A stretch of DNA of 37,589 bases from Allokutzneria sp. NRRL B-24872 (lineage in GTDB: Bacteria; Actinomycetota; Actinomycetes; Mycobacteriales; Pseudonocardiaceae), in NCBI RefSeq assembly GCF_002155965.1, contig NZ_MUMH01000071.1, positions 1-37,589 of the forward strand, written 5' to 3'. Within the stretch, counting starts at the first letter, position 1. Every line of letters starts with the position of its first letter. This document shows positions 16,949-25,364 of the stretch, piece by piece. Made by a program: the position numbers and the translations under genes. The notes under the pieces were generated by a model. The model was not told the origin of the DNA. It was given only the letters and a program-made list of their open reading frames with translations, and searched no databases.

Positions 16949-17011
16949 CCCGTTTCGTACTCCTAGCGGGAAAGAGAGCGCTTCCAATTACTGCTAGGAG
17001 TACGAAACGGG
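16949..17011. repeat. Dyad element B (GAGCGCT-core imperfect palindrome)
   Basis: CCCGTTTCGTACTCCTAGC (16949-16967) and GCTAGGAGTACGAAACGGG (16993-17011) are perfect 19-bp arms. The 25-base interior GGGAAAGAGAGCGCTTCC (then AATTACT) again centres on AGCGCT. It starts 9 bases after the cysG stop on the minus strand, so it could end that transcript. The arms share CCGTTTCGTACTCC with element C, 10 kb away. Confidence 0.85.
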
Positions 17012-17020
17012 TTCTGGGGC

Positions 17021-18226
17021 TCAGGGGGCTACGGCGGTCACTTCGCCGATCACGATGATGGCGGGTGGGCGAATCGCCTCGGTGGTGATGGTGGTGCCTA
17101 GCTTGTCGAGGGTTGTGCGCACCACTCGCTGAGCGCGCGTGGTGCCCTCCTGGATCACCGCGACGGGCGTGGAGGCGGGTCGGCCGTGCTCGATCAGGGT
17201 GTTCGCGAAGACGTCGGCGCGCTCGACGGCCATCATCAGCACGAGGGTTCCGCGCAGCTTCGCCAGTGCGGGCCAGTCCACAAGGGACCGTTCGTCGGTG
17301 GGGCTCACATGTCCTGACACCACAACGACTTCGTGCGCGACACCGCGATGGGTCACCGGCACGCCGCCGACCGCTGGCACGCCGAAAGCGCTTGTGACGC
17401 CTGGGACAACGGTCACCGGGACGTCGGCCTCGGCGCAGGCGAGCAGTTCTTCGAAGCCCCTGCCGAAGACGTAGGGGTCGCCGCCTTTGAGGCGCACCAC
17501 GAACTTCCCGGCCTTCGCGTGCTCGATCAGCGTCGAGTTGATCACGTCCTGGCTGGCCGCGCGGCCGTAGGGGATCTTCGACGCGTCGACGACGAGCACG
17601 TGCGGCGCCAGCTCCTCCAGCAGCTCGCGCGGGGCGAGGCGGTCGGCGACGACGACGTCGGCGCGAGCCAGCAAACGCCTGCCGCGCACGGTGATCAGCT
17701 CCGGATCGCCCGGCCCGCCGCCGACGAGCGCCACGCCGGGCAGCGGCGGTGAGGCGGCGTCGCTGACCACGCCCGAGCGCAGCGAGTCCAGCACGGCGTT
17801 GCGCACCGCCGCCGAGCGCCGGTGCTCTCCGCCCGCCAGGACGCCCAGCAGGAGCCCGTCGTGCGAGCCCACCGCAGGGGTCACGGCGGTGCCGAGGCGA
17901 GCGATGTCGGCGCGCACGCAGAACACGCGCTTCTGTTCAGCCTCAACGGTGATCGCCGCGTTCACGTCCGTGTCGTCGGTGCACGCGACGGCGTACCAGG
18001 CGCCGTCGAGGTCTCCGTCGGCGTAGGCGCGACGGGTCCAGGTGAACTCCCCCGCCGTCGCCATCGCCTCCACGGCCGGGGTCGCCTCCGGCGAGATGAC
18101 CTCGATGACCGCTCCCGAAGCGACCAGCCGCGGCAGTCGGCGCTGGGCGACCGTGCCCGCACCGACCACCACGACGCGCCGCCCGGCGAGGTCCAACCCG
18201 GCGAGGTAGTGCTGCTCAGCCCGCAT
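17021..18226 (-). CDS. CysG-like siroheme synthase: precorrin-2 dehydrogenase + uroporphyrinogen-III methyltransferase
   Basis: 401-residue bifunctional enzyme at the entry to siroheme and cobalamin synthesis. Residues 1-150 are the NAD-dependent precorrin-2 dehydrogenase module (GRRVVVVGAGTVAQRR). From about residue 164 comes the SAM-dependent SUMT module: VALVGGGPGDPELITVRG, VRLKGGDPYVFGRGFEE and VVPGVTSAFGVPAV, all signature loops intact. M. tuberculosis has the same fusion (Rv2847c) beside cobB. The ATG at 18226 lacks a clear Shine-Dalgarno sequence. The gene lies 55 bases behind the cobalt transporter and is probably read from the same B12-riboswitch-controlled transcript. Confidence 0.94.
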   Translation of the reverse strand: MRAEQHYLAGLDLAGRRVVVVGAGTVAQRRLPRLVASGAVIEVISPEATPAVEAMATAGEFTWTRRAYADGDLDGAWYAVACTDDTDVNAAITVEAEQKRVFCVRADIARLGTAVTPAVGSHDGLLLGVLAGGEHRRSAAVRNAVLDSLRSGVVSDAASPPLPGVALVGGGPGDPELITVRGRRLLARADVVVADRLAPRELLEELAPHVLVVDASKIPYGRAASQDVINSTLIEHAKAGKFVVRLKGGDPYVFGRGFEELLACAEADVPVTVVPGVTSAFGVPAVGGVPVTHRGVAHEVVVVSGHVSPTDERSLVDWPALAKLRGTLVLMMAVERADVFANTLIEHGRPASTPVAVIQEGTTRAQRVVRTTLDKLGTTITTEAIRPPAIIVIGEVTAVAP

Positions 18227-18281
18227 GAGGGCTAAGCATGCCGATCCGCACCGCCGAGCACACCTGGAGCGCGCTGTGACA

Positions 18282-19361
18282 TCACTCGCCCACCGGGATC
18301 GCCGGGTGCCGGTCCTCGTAGCCGCGCGCCTTCCACCACAGCACCGCGCCGCCCCACGCCAGCAGGAAGGTCGCGGCGATGCCGTAGCCCATGACCTCGA
18401 ACTGCTCGGAGATCTCGCCGATCCCGGCCAGCCACGCCATCCCGGCCTTCTCGGCGAGCAGCTGCGACACGTAGACGACCACCACGAAGCCCGCGATCGC
18501 CACGGTGATCGCGGTGGTGACGGTGTTGTAGAACAGCGTCCGCACCGGGTTGCGGTAGGACCACGAGTAGGCCCGCGTCATCAGCAGCGAGTCCAGCGTG
18601 TCGAACGTGCTCATCCCCGCCGCGAAGATCAACGGCAGGCTCAGCACGGCGACCAGCGGGAGCTGACCGCCGGCCGCGTGGGTCGCGGTGAGGCCGAGCA
18701 GGGTGATCTCCGAAGCGGTGTCCAGGCCGAGCCCCATCAGGAAACCGACCGGGTACATGTGCCAGGAGGAGCGGATCAGCACGCGCAGCCGCCCGCCGAA
18801 GATCCGGTTGAACACGCCGCGGTTCACCAGCACGCGCTCGACCTCGGCCTCGGCCATCTGACCGCGCTTCAGCTTCCGCCAGAGCCCGGTGAGCGAGCGC
18901 AGCACGCCCGCGTTGAGCACGGCGACCAGCAGCAGGAAGGAGATCGCCACGATCGTCGCGATGGTGCCGGTGACCTCCTGCACGCCCTCCACCTCGGACT
19001 CCGCGACGGTGCCCGCGGCGAGGGAGACGATCAGCGCGAGCACCAGCACCACCGAGGAGTGGCCCATCGCGAAGAAGAAGCCGACGCCGATGGGTCGCTT
19101 GCCGCGCAACAACATCAGCCGCGTGGTGTCGTCGATGGCGGCGATGTGGTCGGCGTCGAAGGCGTGCCGGACGCCGAGCACGTAGGCGATCGCGCCCGCT
19201 GAGGCGAGGATGCCGGAGCCCGGGAAGCGGTCGGCGTGGGCCAGGTACAGCCCGATGCCCAGGACGTGCAGCAGCACGATCGCGCCGATGATGCCGAAGA
19301 GCCTGCGCCGCTCCTGCGCGGTCCACGCGCCGCTGGGGGCATGGGCGTCAAGGGACGTCAT
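18282..19361 (-). CDS. NiCoT (HoxN/NixA) family cobalt/nickel permease
   Basis: 359-residue integral membrane protein of the nickel/cobalt transporter family. The signature HAFDADHIAAIDD (HX4DH metal-selectivity motif) lies in the second hydrophobic segment, followed by GFFFAMGHSSVV and LGLDTASEI, the further conserved family motifs. Hydrophobic segments fit about eight helices, with a charged cytoplasmic loop around RKLKRGQMAEAEVE. ATG at 19361 is set by AGGAGGT eight bases upstream. A cobalamin riboswitch precedes it, so cobalt is the likely substrate and the gene is expected to be off when B12 is plentiful. The next gene is the CysG-like enzyme. Confidence 0.93.
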   Translation of the reverse strand: MTSLDAHAPSGAWTAQERRRLFGIIGAIVLLHVLGIGLYLAHADRFPGSGILASAGAIAYVLGVRHAFDADHIAAIDDTTRLMLLRGKRPIGVGFFFAMGHSSVVLVLALIVSLAAGTVAESEVEGVQEVTGTIATIVAISFLLLVAVLNAGVLRSLTGLWRKLKRGQMAEAEVERVLVNRGVFNRIFGGRLRVLIRSSWHMYPVGFLMGLGLDTASEITLLGLTATHAAGGQLPLVAVLSLPLIFAAGMSTFDTLDSLLMTRAYSWSYRNPVRTLFYNTVTTAITVAIAGFVVVVYVSQLLAEKAGMAWLAGIGEISEQFEVMGYGIAATFLLAWGGAVLWWKARGYEDRHPAIPVGE

Positions 19362-19400
19362 GAAAGGAACCTCCTGGGTGCCTCGCCCGAGGGGAGTTCG

Positions 19401-19423
19401 CGCGGGCCACGGCGTGGCCCGCG
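19401..19423 (-). promoter_or_regulatory. Hairpin between riboswitch 1 and the transporter start
   Basis: A near-perfect 23-base palindrome, 11 bp on each side of one central base (CGCGGGCCACG / CGTGGCCCGCG). It lies between the aptamer and the AGGAGGT ribosome binding site, where an expression platform would be. Whether it acts on transcription or translation is not decidable here. Confidence 0.6.
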
Positions 19424-19430
19424 ACCACCA

Positions 19431-19532
19431 GGGAGTTCCTGACTCTCGGATCACCTCGACCCGATCACAGTGGCGGGACCGTCCCGGACTCGCACCGGGT
19501 TCCTCGCACTGGGTGGCGTCCCGCATCGTGGG
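19431..19532 (-). ncRNA. Cobalamin riboswitch 1, upstream of the cobalt transporter
   Basis: Read on the minus strand: GAGGAACCCGGTGCGAGTCC, then GGGACGGTCCCGCCACTGTGA, then CCGAGAGTCAGGAACTCCC. These are the conserved blocks of the adenosylcobalamin riboswitch, with the B12 box GCCACTGTGA at 19474-19465. The borders are approximate. It should bind adenosylcobalamin and lower expression of the transporter and cysG-like genes. Confidence 0.93.
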
Positions 19533-19666
19533 GGCGGCGGCGAGGCCGCGTCAATCCGGCCGGCGGGGGTTGAGCCCGGGCCGTGTCGGCCACGTGATCT
19601 TCGACGGACGCCGGGAAGGCGGTCCGGAGAGGCCGGGAGAAAAGAAACGGAATAGGAGCGAAATGA

Positions 19667-19705
19667 GCTTTGCCTGCCCCGGGCGGCGGGAGGGGCAGGC
19701 AAAGC
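19667..19705 (-). terminator. Strong hairpin terminator ahead of riboswitch 1
   Basis: A perfect 14-bp stem (GCTTTGCCTGCCCC / GGGGCAGGCAAAGC) with an 11-base loop. On the minus strand it is followed by a T-rich stretch (CATTTCGCTCCTATTCCG then TTTCTTTTC), so it points to minus-strand termination. It would separate transcripts arriving from the cbiG-cobJ side from the riboswitch-controlled transporter. Confidence 0.75.
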
Positions 19706-20103
19706 GGGTCGGCGAACGTGAAACTCTTCCAGAAATCGACGAGGCCACGATCCCCGCCTCGACCGTACACTTCGTCGTCTCTTTCGCGGTCGCGATCACA
19801 AGTTTCCGCAACCGCTCACACACGTTCAGCGGTGGTGCTCAGTTCTGGTCGGCTCAGCCGGAAGACCGGGGCCGGGTGGTGCCGTTGACCGGGCCGTCAC
19901 GCTCAACCCAGCGGTGACGGAGGATCTCCCGTGGTCAACATTGCCGCGGCCGCGGATCTCGTCCTGGCCAGTGCTCGCAATTTCCACCTCCCACCTGGGA
20001 CGTGTTACCTCGTCACGACGGGCATATCCATGGCACACCCGAATGCCCTTGCGCGGCAAGGGCTTGCGCCACCTTTTCATCACAACGTGCTACCGGTTGC
20101 GCA
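19706..20103. other. Intergenic region, no gene supported
   Basis: Between the 3' end of cbiG-cobJ and the terminator at 19705. It has weaker GC-codon bias than its neighbours and no reading frame with recognisable content. GCCCTTGC/GCAAGGGC (20045-20063, 8-bp stem, 3-base loop), 40 bases past the cbiG-cobJ stop, may be that gene's own weak terminator. The plus-strand frames have good-looking ribosome binding sites (GGAGGAT at 19920) but run into the antisense of cbiG-cobJ. Confidence 0.5.
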
Positions 20104-21807
20104 TCAATGCGCGGACGCGGGCAGAGTGACCATCCGGCCGCCGACCGCGCGGGTCCGCGAACTGCCGACGACGACCGTCGCGGAGGCGGGAACGGCGGCC
20201 GGGTCGAAGCCGGTGATCATCGCCACGTCGACGCCGGTACCAGTGCCGGTCCCGGGCCCGACGACGCCGACCGGGGTCCTCGGCGGCCGGTGCAGGCGGA
20301 GCAGGTCCAGCGCGGCGCCGAGCCGCCAGTCCGCGTTGTCCCGCAGGCAGACCACGACGTCGGCCTCGGCGACGGCGCGCACCCGCTGCTCGATCACCGG
20401 CCACGGCGTCGCGGAGTCGGCGAGGCTGATCACCGCGTGGTCGGCGCCGAGCGGGGCACCCAGGGCCGCCGCTGCCGCCGACTCCGCGCTCACCCCGGGC
20501 ACTCCGGCGATCTCGATCCGCGCGTCCGCCTGCTCCAGTGCCGGGCCGATGAGCGCGCCGGAGCCGACCAGGGCCACGGAGAGCCCCGCGACGGCCAGGC
20601 GCACCGCCTCGGCCGCGCGCTGGCGCTCGTCGCCCGGGGCGCTCACCCGGACCTCGGTGCCCAGGCGCAGCAGGTGCCGGACGCGCTCCAGGTCGGCTTC
20701 GAGCCCGACGACGACGGCCGCGCGGCGCAGCTCGGCCTCGGCGCGGGGCACGCGAAGGTCGTCGGCGTCGGGACCGGCGTCCACGATCACCAGCCGACCG
20801 CGCGGGCGCACCCTGGCCGCGGCGACGGTCGCCTTGTCCCCCTTGAGCTTCGCCGCGACCAGCTCGACCGGCGACCCGCACGCCAGCTCCCCGGCGGCGT
20901 GCAGCGCGGCGGCTTCGGCGACGCTGGGGGTGCCCAGCTCGGCGAGCACGTCCTCGCTCGGCGTGGGCACGTCGACCCCGGCAAGGGTCTCCGCCGGGTA
21001 GTGCAGCAGGTCTGGCGCGCTGTCCTGCCAGAAGCCGTGGTCGTCGACGGCGTCCACGATGCCCGGCTCATCCGATTTGGCGTCAACGGTGGCGAAGGCC
21101 CGCACCGCGCGCAGGTCCAGCTCGGCGCGCTCCGCCAGTTCCGCGAGCAGGCCGGTCACCGCGCCCGCCGACACCCCGATGGACGAGCCGATCCCGATCA
21201 CCAGGGTCCTGGGCACCAGACGGAGGACCTTGCCTTCGACGGCGAGCAGCCGGTCGTCCACCACAACTGTCCACTGTGGACCGCTCGGTGGCGACTCCTC
21301 GTGCACCGTGACGTTGGAAGGCATGGCGGGCAAGGGAAAGCGCAGTGGGTTGAGCACGCGGACCGGCTCCCCCGCGAGCAGTGCAGCCGCGCAGTCGGCG
21401 AGTTCACCGTCCACGGTGGCCTCAAGCAGCTCGACCAGCTCGTCGAGGACCGTGGCGCCGACCGACTCGGCCGCCGTGGTGACGACCGGGCGGCAGCCCA
21501 GGAACTCGGCGACGCGCTCCGCCAGCGCGTTCGCCGCCGGGCCCCCGGTCAACGCGACCGCGAAGCCGCTCTCCTCGTCGACGCAGACCACGGCCGGGTC
21601 GCCGTGCCGGTCGGTGAGCAGCGGCGCGACCAAGCGGACCGTCGCCCCGGTGGACAGGAAGAACACGGCGGCGCCGAGTCGCGGCCACATCCGCCGCAAC
21701 GCGGGCTTCACCGCCCCTTCGACCACCGCGGCGTCCGCGCCGAGGTGTGCCGCCAACTCCCCCGCGGAGCGACGCCCCTGCGCCGTCACCGCAAACAACC
21801 CGATCAC
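20104..21807 (-). CDS. CbiG - CobJ fusion (cobalt-precorrin-5A hydrolase / precorrin-3B C17-methyltransferase), CobJ half degenerate
   Basis: 567 residues. Residues 1-150 are CbiG N (GLFAVTAQGRR, FFLSTGATVRLVAPLL, RPVVTTAAE). Residues 200-335 are the CobE/CbiG C-terminal domain (LVIGIGSSIGV, AFATVDAKSDEPG, TPSVAEAAAL). Residues 336-567 align with CobJ/CbiH (GVPGVSAESAAAAALGAPLG, HAVISLAD, RPPRTPVGVV, TVVVGSSRTR, GRMVT). However, the SAM-binding signatures are changed: GxGPGD reads DAGPDAD (343-349), the SSGDPGxYG loop reads GSGALIGPA (415-423), and YNPxS reads LRDNA (488-492). The methyltransferase half may thus be inactive or altered; CbiG is less affected. The start is GTG 21807 (VIGLFAVT). 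Confidence 0.87.
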   Translation of the reverse strand: MIGLFAVTAQGRRSAGELAAHLGADAAVVEGAVKPALRRMWPRLGAAVFFLSTGATVRLVAPLLTDRHGDPAVVCVDEESGFAVALTGGPAANALAERVAEFLGCRPVVTTAAESVGATVLDELVELLEATVDGELADCAAALLAGEPVRVLNPLRFPLPAMPSNVTVHEESPPSGPQWTVVVDDRLLAVEGKVLRLVPRTLVIGIGSSIGVSAGAVTGLLAELAERAELDLRAVRAFATVDAKSDEPGIVDAVDDHGFWQDSAPDLLHYPAETLAGVDVPTPSEDVLAELGTPSVAEAAALHAAGELACGSPVELVAAKLKGDKATVAAARVRPRGRLVIVDAGPDADDLRVPRAEAELRRAAVVVGLEADLERVRHLLRLGTEVRVSAPGDERQRAAEAVRLAVAGLSVALVGSGALIGPALEQADARIEIAGVPGVSAESAAAAALGAPLGADHAVISLADSATPWPVIEQRVRAVAEADVVVCLRDNADWRLGAALDLLRLHRPPRTPVGVVGPGTGTGTGVDVAMITGFDPAAVPASATVVVGSSRTRAVGGRMVTLPASAH

Positions 21808-21866
21808 TCCGGAACCCTATCCCCGCCGCGCACTCCCCACGCCCTGCGGGGAGTGCGGGACACGGG

Positions 21867-23084
21867 TCAGGAGGTGCTGCGACGGCCCCAGAGGAGGAGG
21901 GTGGGGGTGGTGCCGACGAAACGGCTGGCGCCGTCGGACATGGTGGCGAGGCGGTTGGCGGAGAGCTGGCAGCCGTCGACCACGTAGCCGGAGTGCCGCA
22001 GCGCGTCCCGGCACGCGCCCAGGCGGTCCAGGGCGGTGAGGGCGACGACGACGCGCTCGGCTCCGACGGCCGCGCACGCCGCGACGACCTCGGGGCCTCC
22101 GCCACCGATGAAGATCGCGTCGGGGCGGGGCAGGCCGACCAGGGCCGCGGGTGCCTCGTTCTCGATGATGCGCATGTCGACGCCGTGGGTCGCGGCGTTG
22201 GCGATGATGCGCATGCACTGCACGGGATTCGGCTCGACGGCGACGACAGCGGCACCCAGGCGGGCGCACTCGATCGCCAGCGCGCCGGCGCCGGAGCCGA
22301 CGTCCCAGACGAGGGTGCCGGGGCGCGGGCCGAGCTTGGCGAGGGCGAGCGCGCGGACCTCGGCCTTGCTCACGGTGCCGTCGCGGTGGGCGAAGGCCTC
22401 CTCGGGCAGCGCCCAGCCGGAGGCGGGCGGGATCGGCTCGCCACCGGCGCACCAGCCGCGCGGCGGAACGGCCTCGGGGTCGGCGAGGCAGAGCACCACG
22501 TTCGCCTCGCGCCAGCGGCGCTTGGCGGCCTTGGGCGGGTCCACCACGGAGATCCGCTCGTCCGGGGTGTCCATGTCCTCGGCGACGATCAGCGTGCGGC
22601 GCCAGCCGGTGAGGCCCGCGCCGATCTCCGCCGGACCGGCGACGGCGTCGGTCAGCACGGCGACGGCGGGGCGCGCGCGGCAGACGTTGAGCGCGCGCCG
22701 GAGGTCGCGGCCGCGAGCGCTGACGACGAGCACGTCGTCCCACGAACGGCCGAGCTTGGCCATCAGGCGCTGCACGCCGGTGAGGCCGGGCAGGACCTTC
22801 GCGGTGCGCACGCCGCGCTCGCGCAGCCCCTGCATCACGCCGAAGAAACCGGGGTCGCCCGCGGTGATGACGACGGCCGGGCCGTCGTCGGCGGACAGCT
22901 CCTCCAGGTCGGTGAGCGCCTGGTCGAACTGGGCGGTTCCCGGTTCACCGAGCGGAATCCGCCGGATGCCGTGCGGGGCGTGCGCGTCGAGGTGCACGCG
23001 TCCGCCGAGCACGACCTTGGCCTCGGCGAGCACGTCGGCGGCGCCTCTCGGCAGGCCGTCACCGTCGAGGCCGATCACGTGCAC
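21867..23084 (-). CDS. cobL: Precorrin-6Y C5,15-methyltransferase (decarboxylating)
   Basis: CobL methylates precorrin-6Y at C5 and C15 and decarboxylates the acetate at C12. The N-terminal tetrapyrrole methylase half (CbiE-like) shows VHVIGLDGDG and VVITAGDPGFFGV. The C-terminal half (CbiT-like) shows TVSKAEVRALALAKL and the SAM-binding VWDVGSGAGALAIE. The start is uncertain: GTG 23084 (or 23078) gives the usual 405 residues, whereas the frame stays open to 23303 and would add 73 unconserved residues. No good ribosome binding site marks either choice. CobL implies the aerobic, late-cobalt-insertion route, agreeing with the ChlID-type chelatase and CobB/CobO nearby. Confidence 0.92.
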   Translation of the reverse strand: MHVIGLDGDGLPRGAADVLAEAKVVLGGRVHLDAHAPHGIRRIPLGEPGTAQFDQALTDLEELSADDGPAVVITAGDPGFFGVMQGLRERGVRTAKVLPGLTGVQRLMAKLGRSWDDVLVVSARGRDLRRALNVCRARPAVAVLTDAVAGPAEIGAGLTGWRRTLIVAEDMDTPDERISVVDPPKAAKRRWREANVVLCLADPEAVPPRGWCAGGEPIPPASGWALPEEAFAHRDGTVSKAEVRALALAKLGPRPGTLVWDVGSGAGALAIECARLGAAVVAVEPNPVQCMRIIANAATHGVDMRIIENEAPAALVGLPRPDAIFIGGGGPEVVAACAAVGAERVVVALTALDRLGACRDALRHSGYVVDGCQLSANRLATMSDGASRFVGTTPTLLLWGRRSTS

Positions 23085-23409
23085 CGCGATCGCGGCGGGG
23101 GGACCTGAGCGCGGGCGCTCGGGATTCGGCGACCGCTGCTGGAGCAGCTCGTGGCCGACCGGTCCGGCCTCCGTTGTCTGGCGGCCCCGGCGGAACATCC
23201 CACCGGAGCGGCCAACGCCCGTACGCACAGCTCGTCTCCACATCCCCGGGGCACGACCGGTGCGCTGGAACCAGGTGGGCGGGGCGCCCATGCCCACGGA
23301 CACCCATCAGTTAGCCCATGAGCGGGCCCGCCTGCGCGCGCCGCGCCGGAGATTCACCCGTTCGACGGCAATGCAAACGTTCTGGGATGTCCTTTGTGGA
23401 CGGTGGGGC
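23085..23409. other. Spacer between cobM and cobL
   Basis: 325 bases without a supported gene. The cobL frame is open through 23303, so part of it could encode an N-terminal extension. No B12 box, terminator hairpin or repeat element is visible. Confidence 0.4.
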
Positions 23410-24606
23410 TCAGCCGGTCTTGGACGAGCGCTTCGGCTTGCGCGCGGTGGTGCTCTTGCCCTTGGCGACCTTGGTGGGGGCCTTGGCCTTCTCGGTCTTC
23501 TCGGGCTTGTCGGCCTTGTCCGCGACGGGCTTCTCCGCGGCGGGCTTGCGCTTGGGCTCGGCCTGCTCGACCGCGGCCGGGACCCCGGGGAGGTCGACGG
23601 GCAGCGTCACCTGGTCGGGGTGCTTGGTGGTCTTGCTGGCCGCGGCCACCCTGGTGGAGGTGCCGGTGAGCCGCGCGGTGCGGTAGCGGCGGGCGGTGCG
23701 GCTGGTCGTCGCGCGGGTGGTCTCCTGCAGGTCGCGGACGGCCCACCAGGCCACGTCGGAGCCGGGCTGCGCGGACTTGGCGGTCGACTCCGCCTCGCCC
23801 TGGATCTCCTGCGGCTCCACGGGCTTCACCGCGCGCAGCGGGCGGCTGGTGCGACGGTAGCCCGCGGCGGCGGAGGCCGGGGCGTAGGAGCGGGCACCGC
23901 CGTTGCGCAGCGCCTTGCCGACCAGGAAGAGCGTGTGCCGCCAGACCTTGTGCTGCTTGACCACGCGCTCCAGCTCGCCGACGGTCGTCTGCACGGTCAG
24001 CTCGTCCGGCCAGGTGGTCTTGTAGGCGATGACGACCGGGGTGTCCTCGGGGTAGCCGCCCTCGATCAGCTCCTCGGCCAGCTGGCCCGCGCGGGCTCCC
24101 GGCAGCGAGATGGCCATCGTGGTGCCGTGCCGGGCGAACGCGCGGATGCGCTCGGCGTCCGGCAGGTCGGAGTTGCTGCCCTCGACCCTCGTCATGATCA
24201 TCGACTGGGCGTTCTCGGTGGAGGTCAGCTCCTTGCCCACGGTCGCGGCGGCGGCGGAGTAGGTGGAGACGCCGGGGACGATCTCCACGTCCAGGCCGAT
24301 CTTGCGGCAGATGTCGTGCTGCTCCTGCACGGAGCCCCACAGCGCGGTGTCCCCGGGGTGCAGGCGGACGACCTTGAGCCGCTTGACGCTCGCGCGCCGG
24401 TAGATCTCCAGGACCTCCTCCTGGCCGACCAGGGTGAAGTCGACCAGCTCGGCGGCCTCGGAGGCGTGCTCGCGGACGCAGTCGGCGTCCAGCACGCTCG
24501 GCGCCCACAGCACGACGTCGGCCTCGGCGATCCGTCGTGCCGCGCGCAGCGTCAACAGGTCTGCTGCGCCAGGCCCGGCGCCGATGAACGAAACGCGCCC
24601 GTTCAC
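23410..24606 (-). CDS. cobM: Precorrin-4 C11-methyltransferase with Lys/Ala/Pro-rich C-terminal tail
   Basis: Residues 1-250 are a complete CobM: FIGAGPGAADLLTLRAARRI, VVRLHPGDTALWGSVQEQ and EIVPGVSTYSAAAATVGKEL hold the SAM and substrate loops; the enzyme methylates precorrin-4 at C11. CobM is normally about 250 residues. Here 148 further residues follow in frame: a Thr/Arg-rich part with SDVAWWAVRDLQETTRA, then a Lys/Ala/Pro tail at 352-398 (KPAAEKPVADKADKPEKTEK and onward) resembling histone H1-like or HU-type tails. GTG 24606 follows GAGGGGAG. ACGGTA at 24671-24676 (TACCGT on the minus strand) may be a -10. Confidence 0.93.
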   Translation of the reverse strand: MNGRVSFIGAGPGAADLLTLRAARRIAEADVVLWAPSVLDADCVREHASEAAELVDFTLVGQEEVLEIYRRASVKRLKVVRLHPGDTALWGSVQEQHDICRKIGLDVEIVPGVSTYSAAAATVGKELTSTENAQSMIMTRVEGSNSDLPDAERIRAFARHGTTMAISLPGARAGQLAEELIEGGYPEDTPVVIAYKTTWPDELTVQTTVGELERVVKQHKVWRHTLFLVGKALRNGGARSYAPASAAAGYRRTSRPLRAVKPVEPQEIQGEAESTAKSAQPGSDVAWWAVRDLQETTRATTSRTARRYRTARLTGTSTRVAAASKTTKHPDQVTLPVDLPGVPAAVEQAEPKRKPAAEKPVADKADKPEKTEKAKAPTKVAKGKSTTARKPKRSSKTG

Positions 24607-24733
24607 GGTTGCTCCCCTCGGCCGCTCCTGCGACACGGCAATCACGACACGACAAACAGTGGTCGCGAAGACGGTACCGCCACCGGTGATCGGCTCACGA
24701 TCCCGGTCACGTTGGGCGCCGGAGCGGGCACAA

Positions 24734-25324
24734 TCAGTCAAGATCAGCCGGAACGAGCGACCATGAAACAAGGTCGTGTTGGCGGCCCCGGTGCCGGTCA
24801 GCGTTGCGCAGCACGCCCTCGCGGGTGAACCCGGCCTTCTCCGCGACCCGCTGCGACGCCGTGTTCCCCACCGCCGCGCGCAGTTCCACCCTGGCGAAGT
24901 CGAGTTCGCGCAGCGCCCACTCCGCGACCATCCTCGTGGCCTCCGTCATGAAGCCGCGGCCTCGCGCGTGCGGCGCGGCCCAGTAGCCGACCTCGGTCAC
25001 CCGGTGCTCCCACCGCGTCCTGGTCAGGCCGATGGTGGCGAGGAAGCGGTCGGTCTCGGGGTCGCAGACCGCCCAGCTCTGCCCCTCGCCGGAGAGGCGC
25101 ACGTGGTGGGACTGCTCGGCGCACCAGGTCAGCGCGGCGGATTCGTCGTAGGGCTCGGGCAGCGGAATCCAGCGCAGGACCTCGTCGTCGGCACCTTCGG
25201 CCACGTCGGCGGCGTCGGTGACCCGGAACGGCCGGAGCACCGTGCGCCGGGTGCGCAGGACGACCAGTGGCAGCACGCAGACGACGTGCGCCAGCGCGAA
25301 GGGGTCATCGGCGTCGATGCGCAT
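24734..25324 (-). CDS. GNAT-family N-acetyltransferase (RimJ/RimL type)
   Basis: 196-residue acetyltransferase. LRPFRVTDAADVAEGADDEV opens the fold, GYWAAPHARGRGFMTEATRM contains the acetyl-CoA loop (RGRGF), and VGNTASQRVAEKAGFTREGV is the typical alpha4-beta7 end of the RimJ/RimL subfamily. The substrate is unknown; protein N-termini or small amines are usual. ATG 25324 is favoured by homology of the start; GTG 25360, 4 bases after the cobB stop, is possible, and neither has a clear ribosome binding site. It sits within the cobalamin cluster, although no cobalamin step needs an acetyltransferase; in M. tuberculosis a GNAT also flanks this cluster. Confidence 0.85.
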   Translation of the reverse strand: MRIDADDPFALAHVVCVLPLVVLRTRRTVLRPFRVTDAADVAEGADDEVLRWIPLPEPYDESAALTWCAEQSHHVRLSGEGQSWAVCDPETDRFLATIGLTRTRWEHRVTEVGYWAAPHARGRGFMTEATRMVAEWALRELDFARVELRAAVGNTASQRVAEKAGFTREGVLRNADRHRGRQHDLVSWSLVPADLD

Positions 25325-25364
25325 CTGGGACGACGGGTCAACGTGCTCCACGCCAGACACCGTG

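Noticed and set aside
16675-17011. Elements A and B as insertion sequences or transposon ends
   Set aside because: No transposase frame lies between them, their arms are not shared with each other, and I see no clear target-site duplications at their edges. They are reported as dyad elements instead.
19362-19526. Longer N-terminus of the cobalt permease (start at 19526)
   Set aside because: The added residues are a translation of riboswitch 1, and AGGAGGT marks the ATG at 19361.
19664-19917. 84-codon plus-strand frame starting MSFACPGRRE with AGGAGCGAA upstream
   Set aside because: Its first codons lie inside the perfect 14-bp terminator hairpin, and the protein has no recognisable pattern. 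I treat the ribosome-binding-like sequence as chance.
23085-23303. 73-codon N-terminal extension of CobL
   Set aside because: The frame is open but its residues do not look like the tetrapyrrole methylase fold, and CobL proteins normally start at the VHVIGLDGDG region. It is kept as a start-site doubt, not as a gene.
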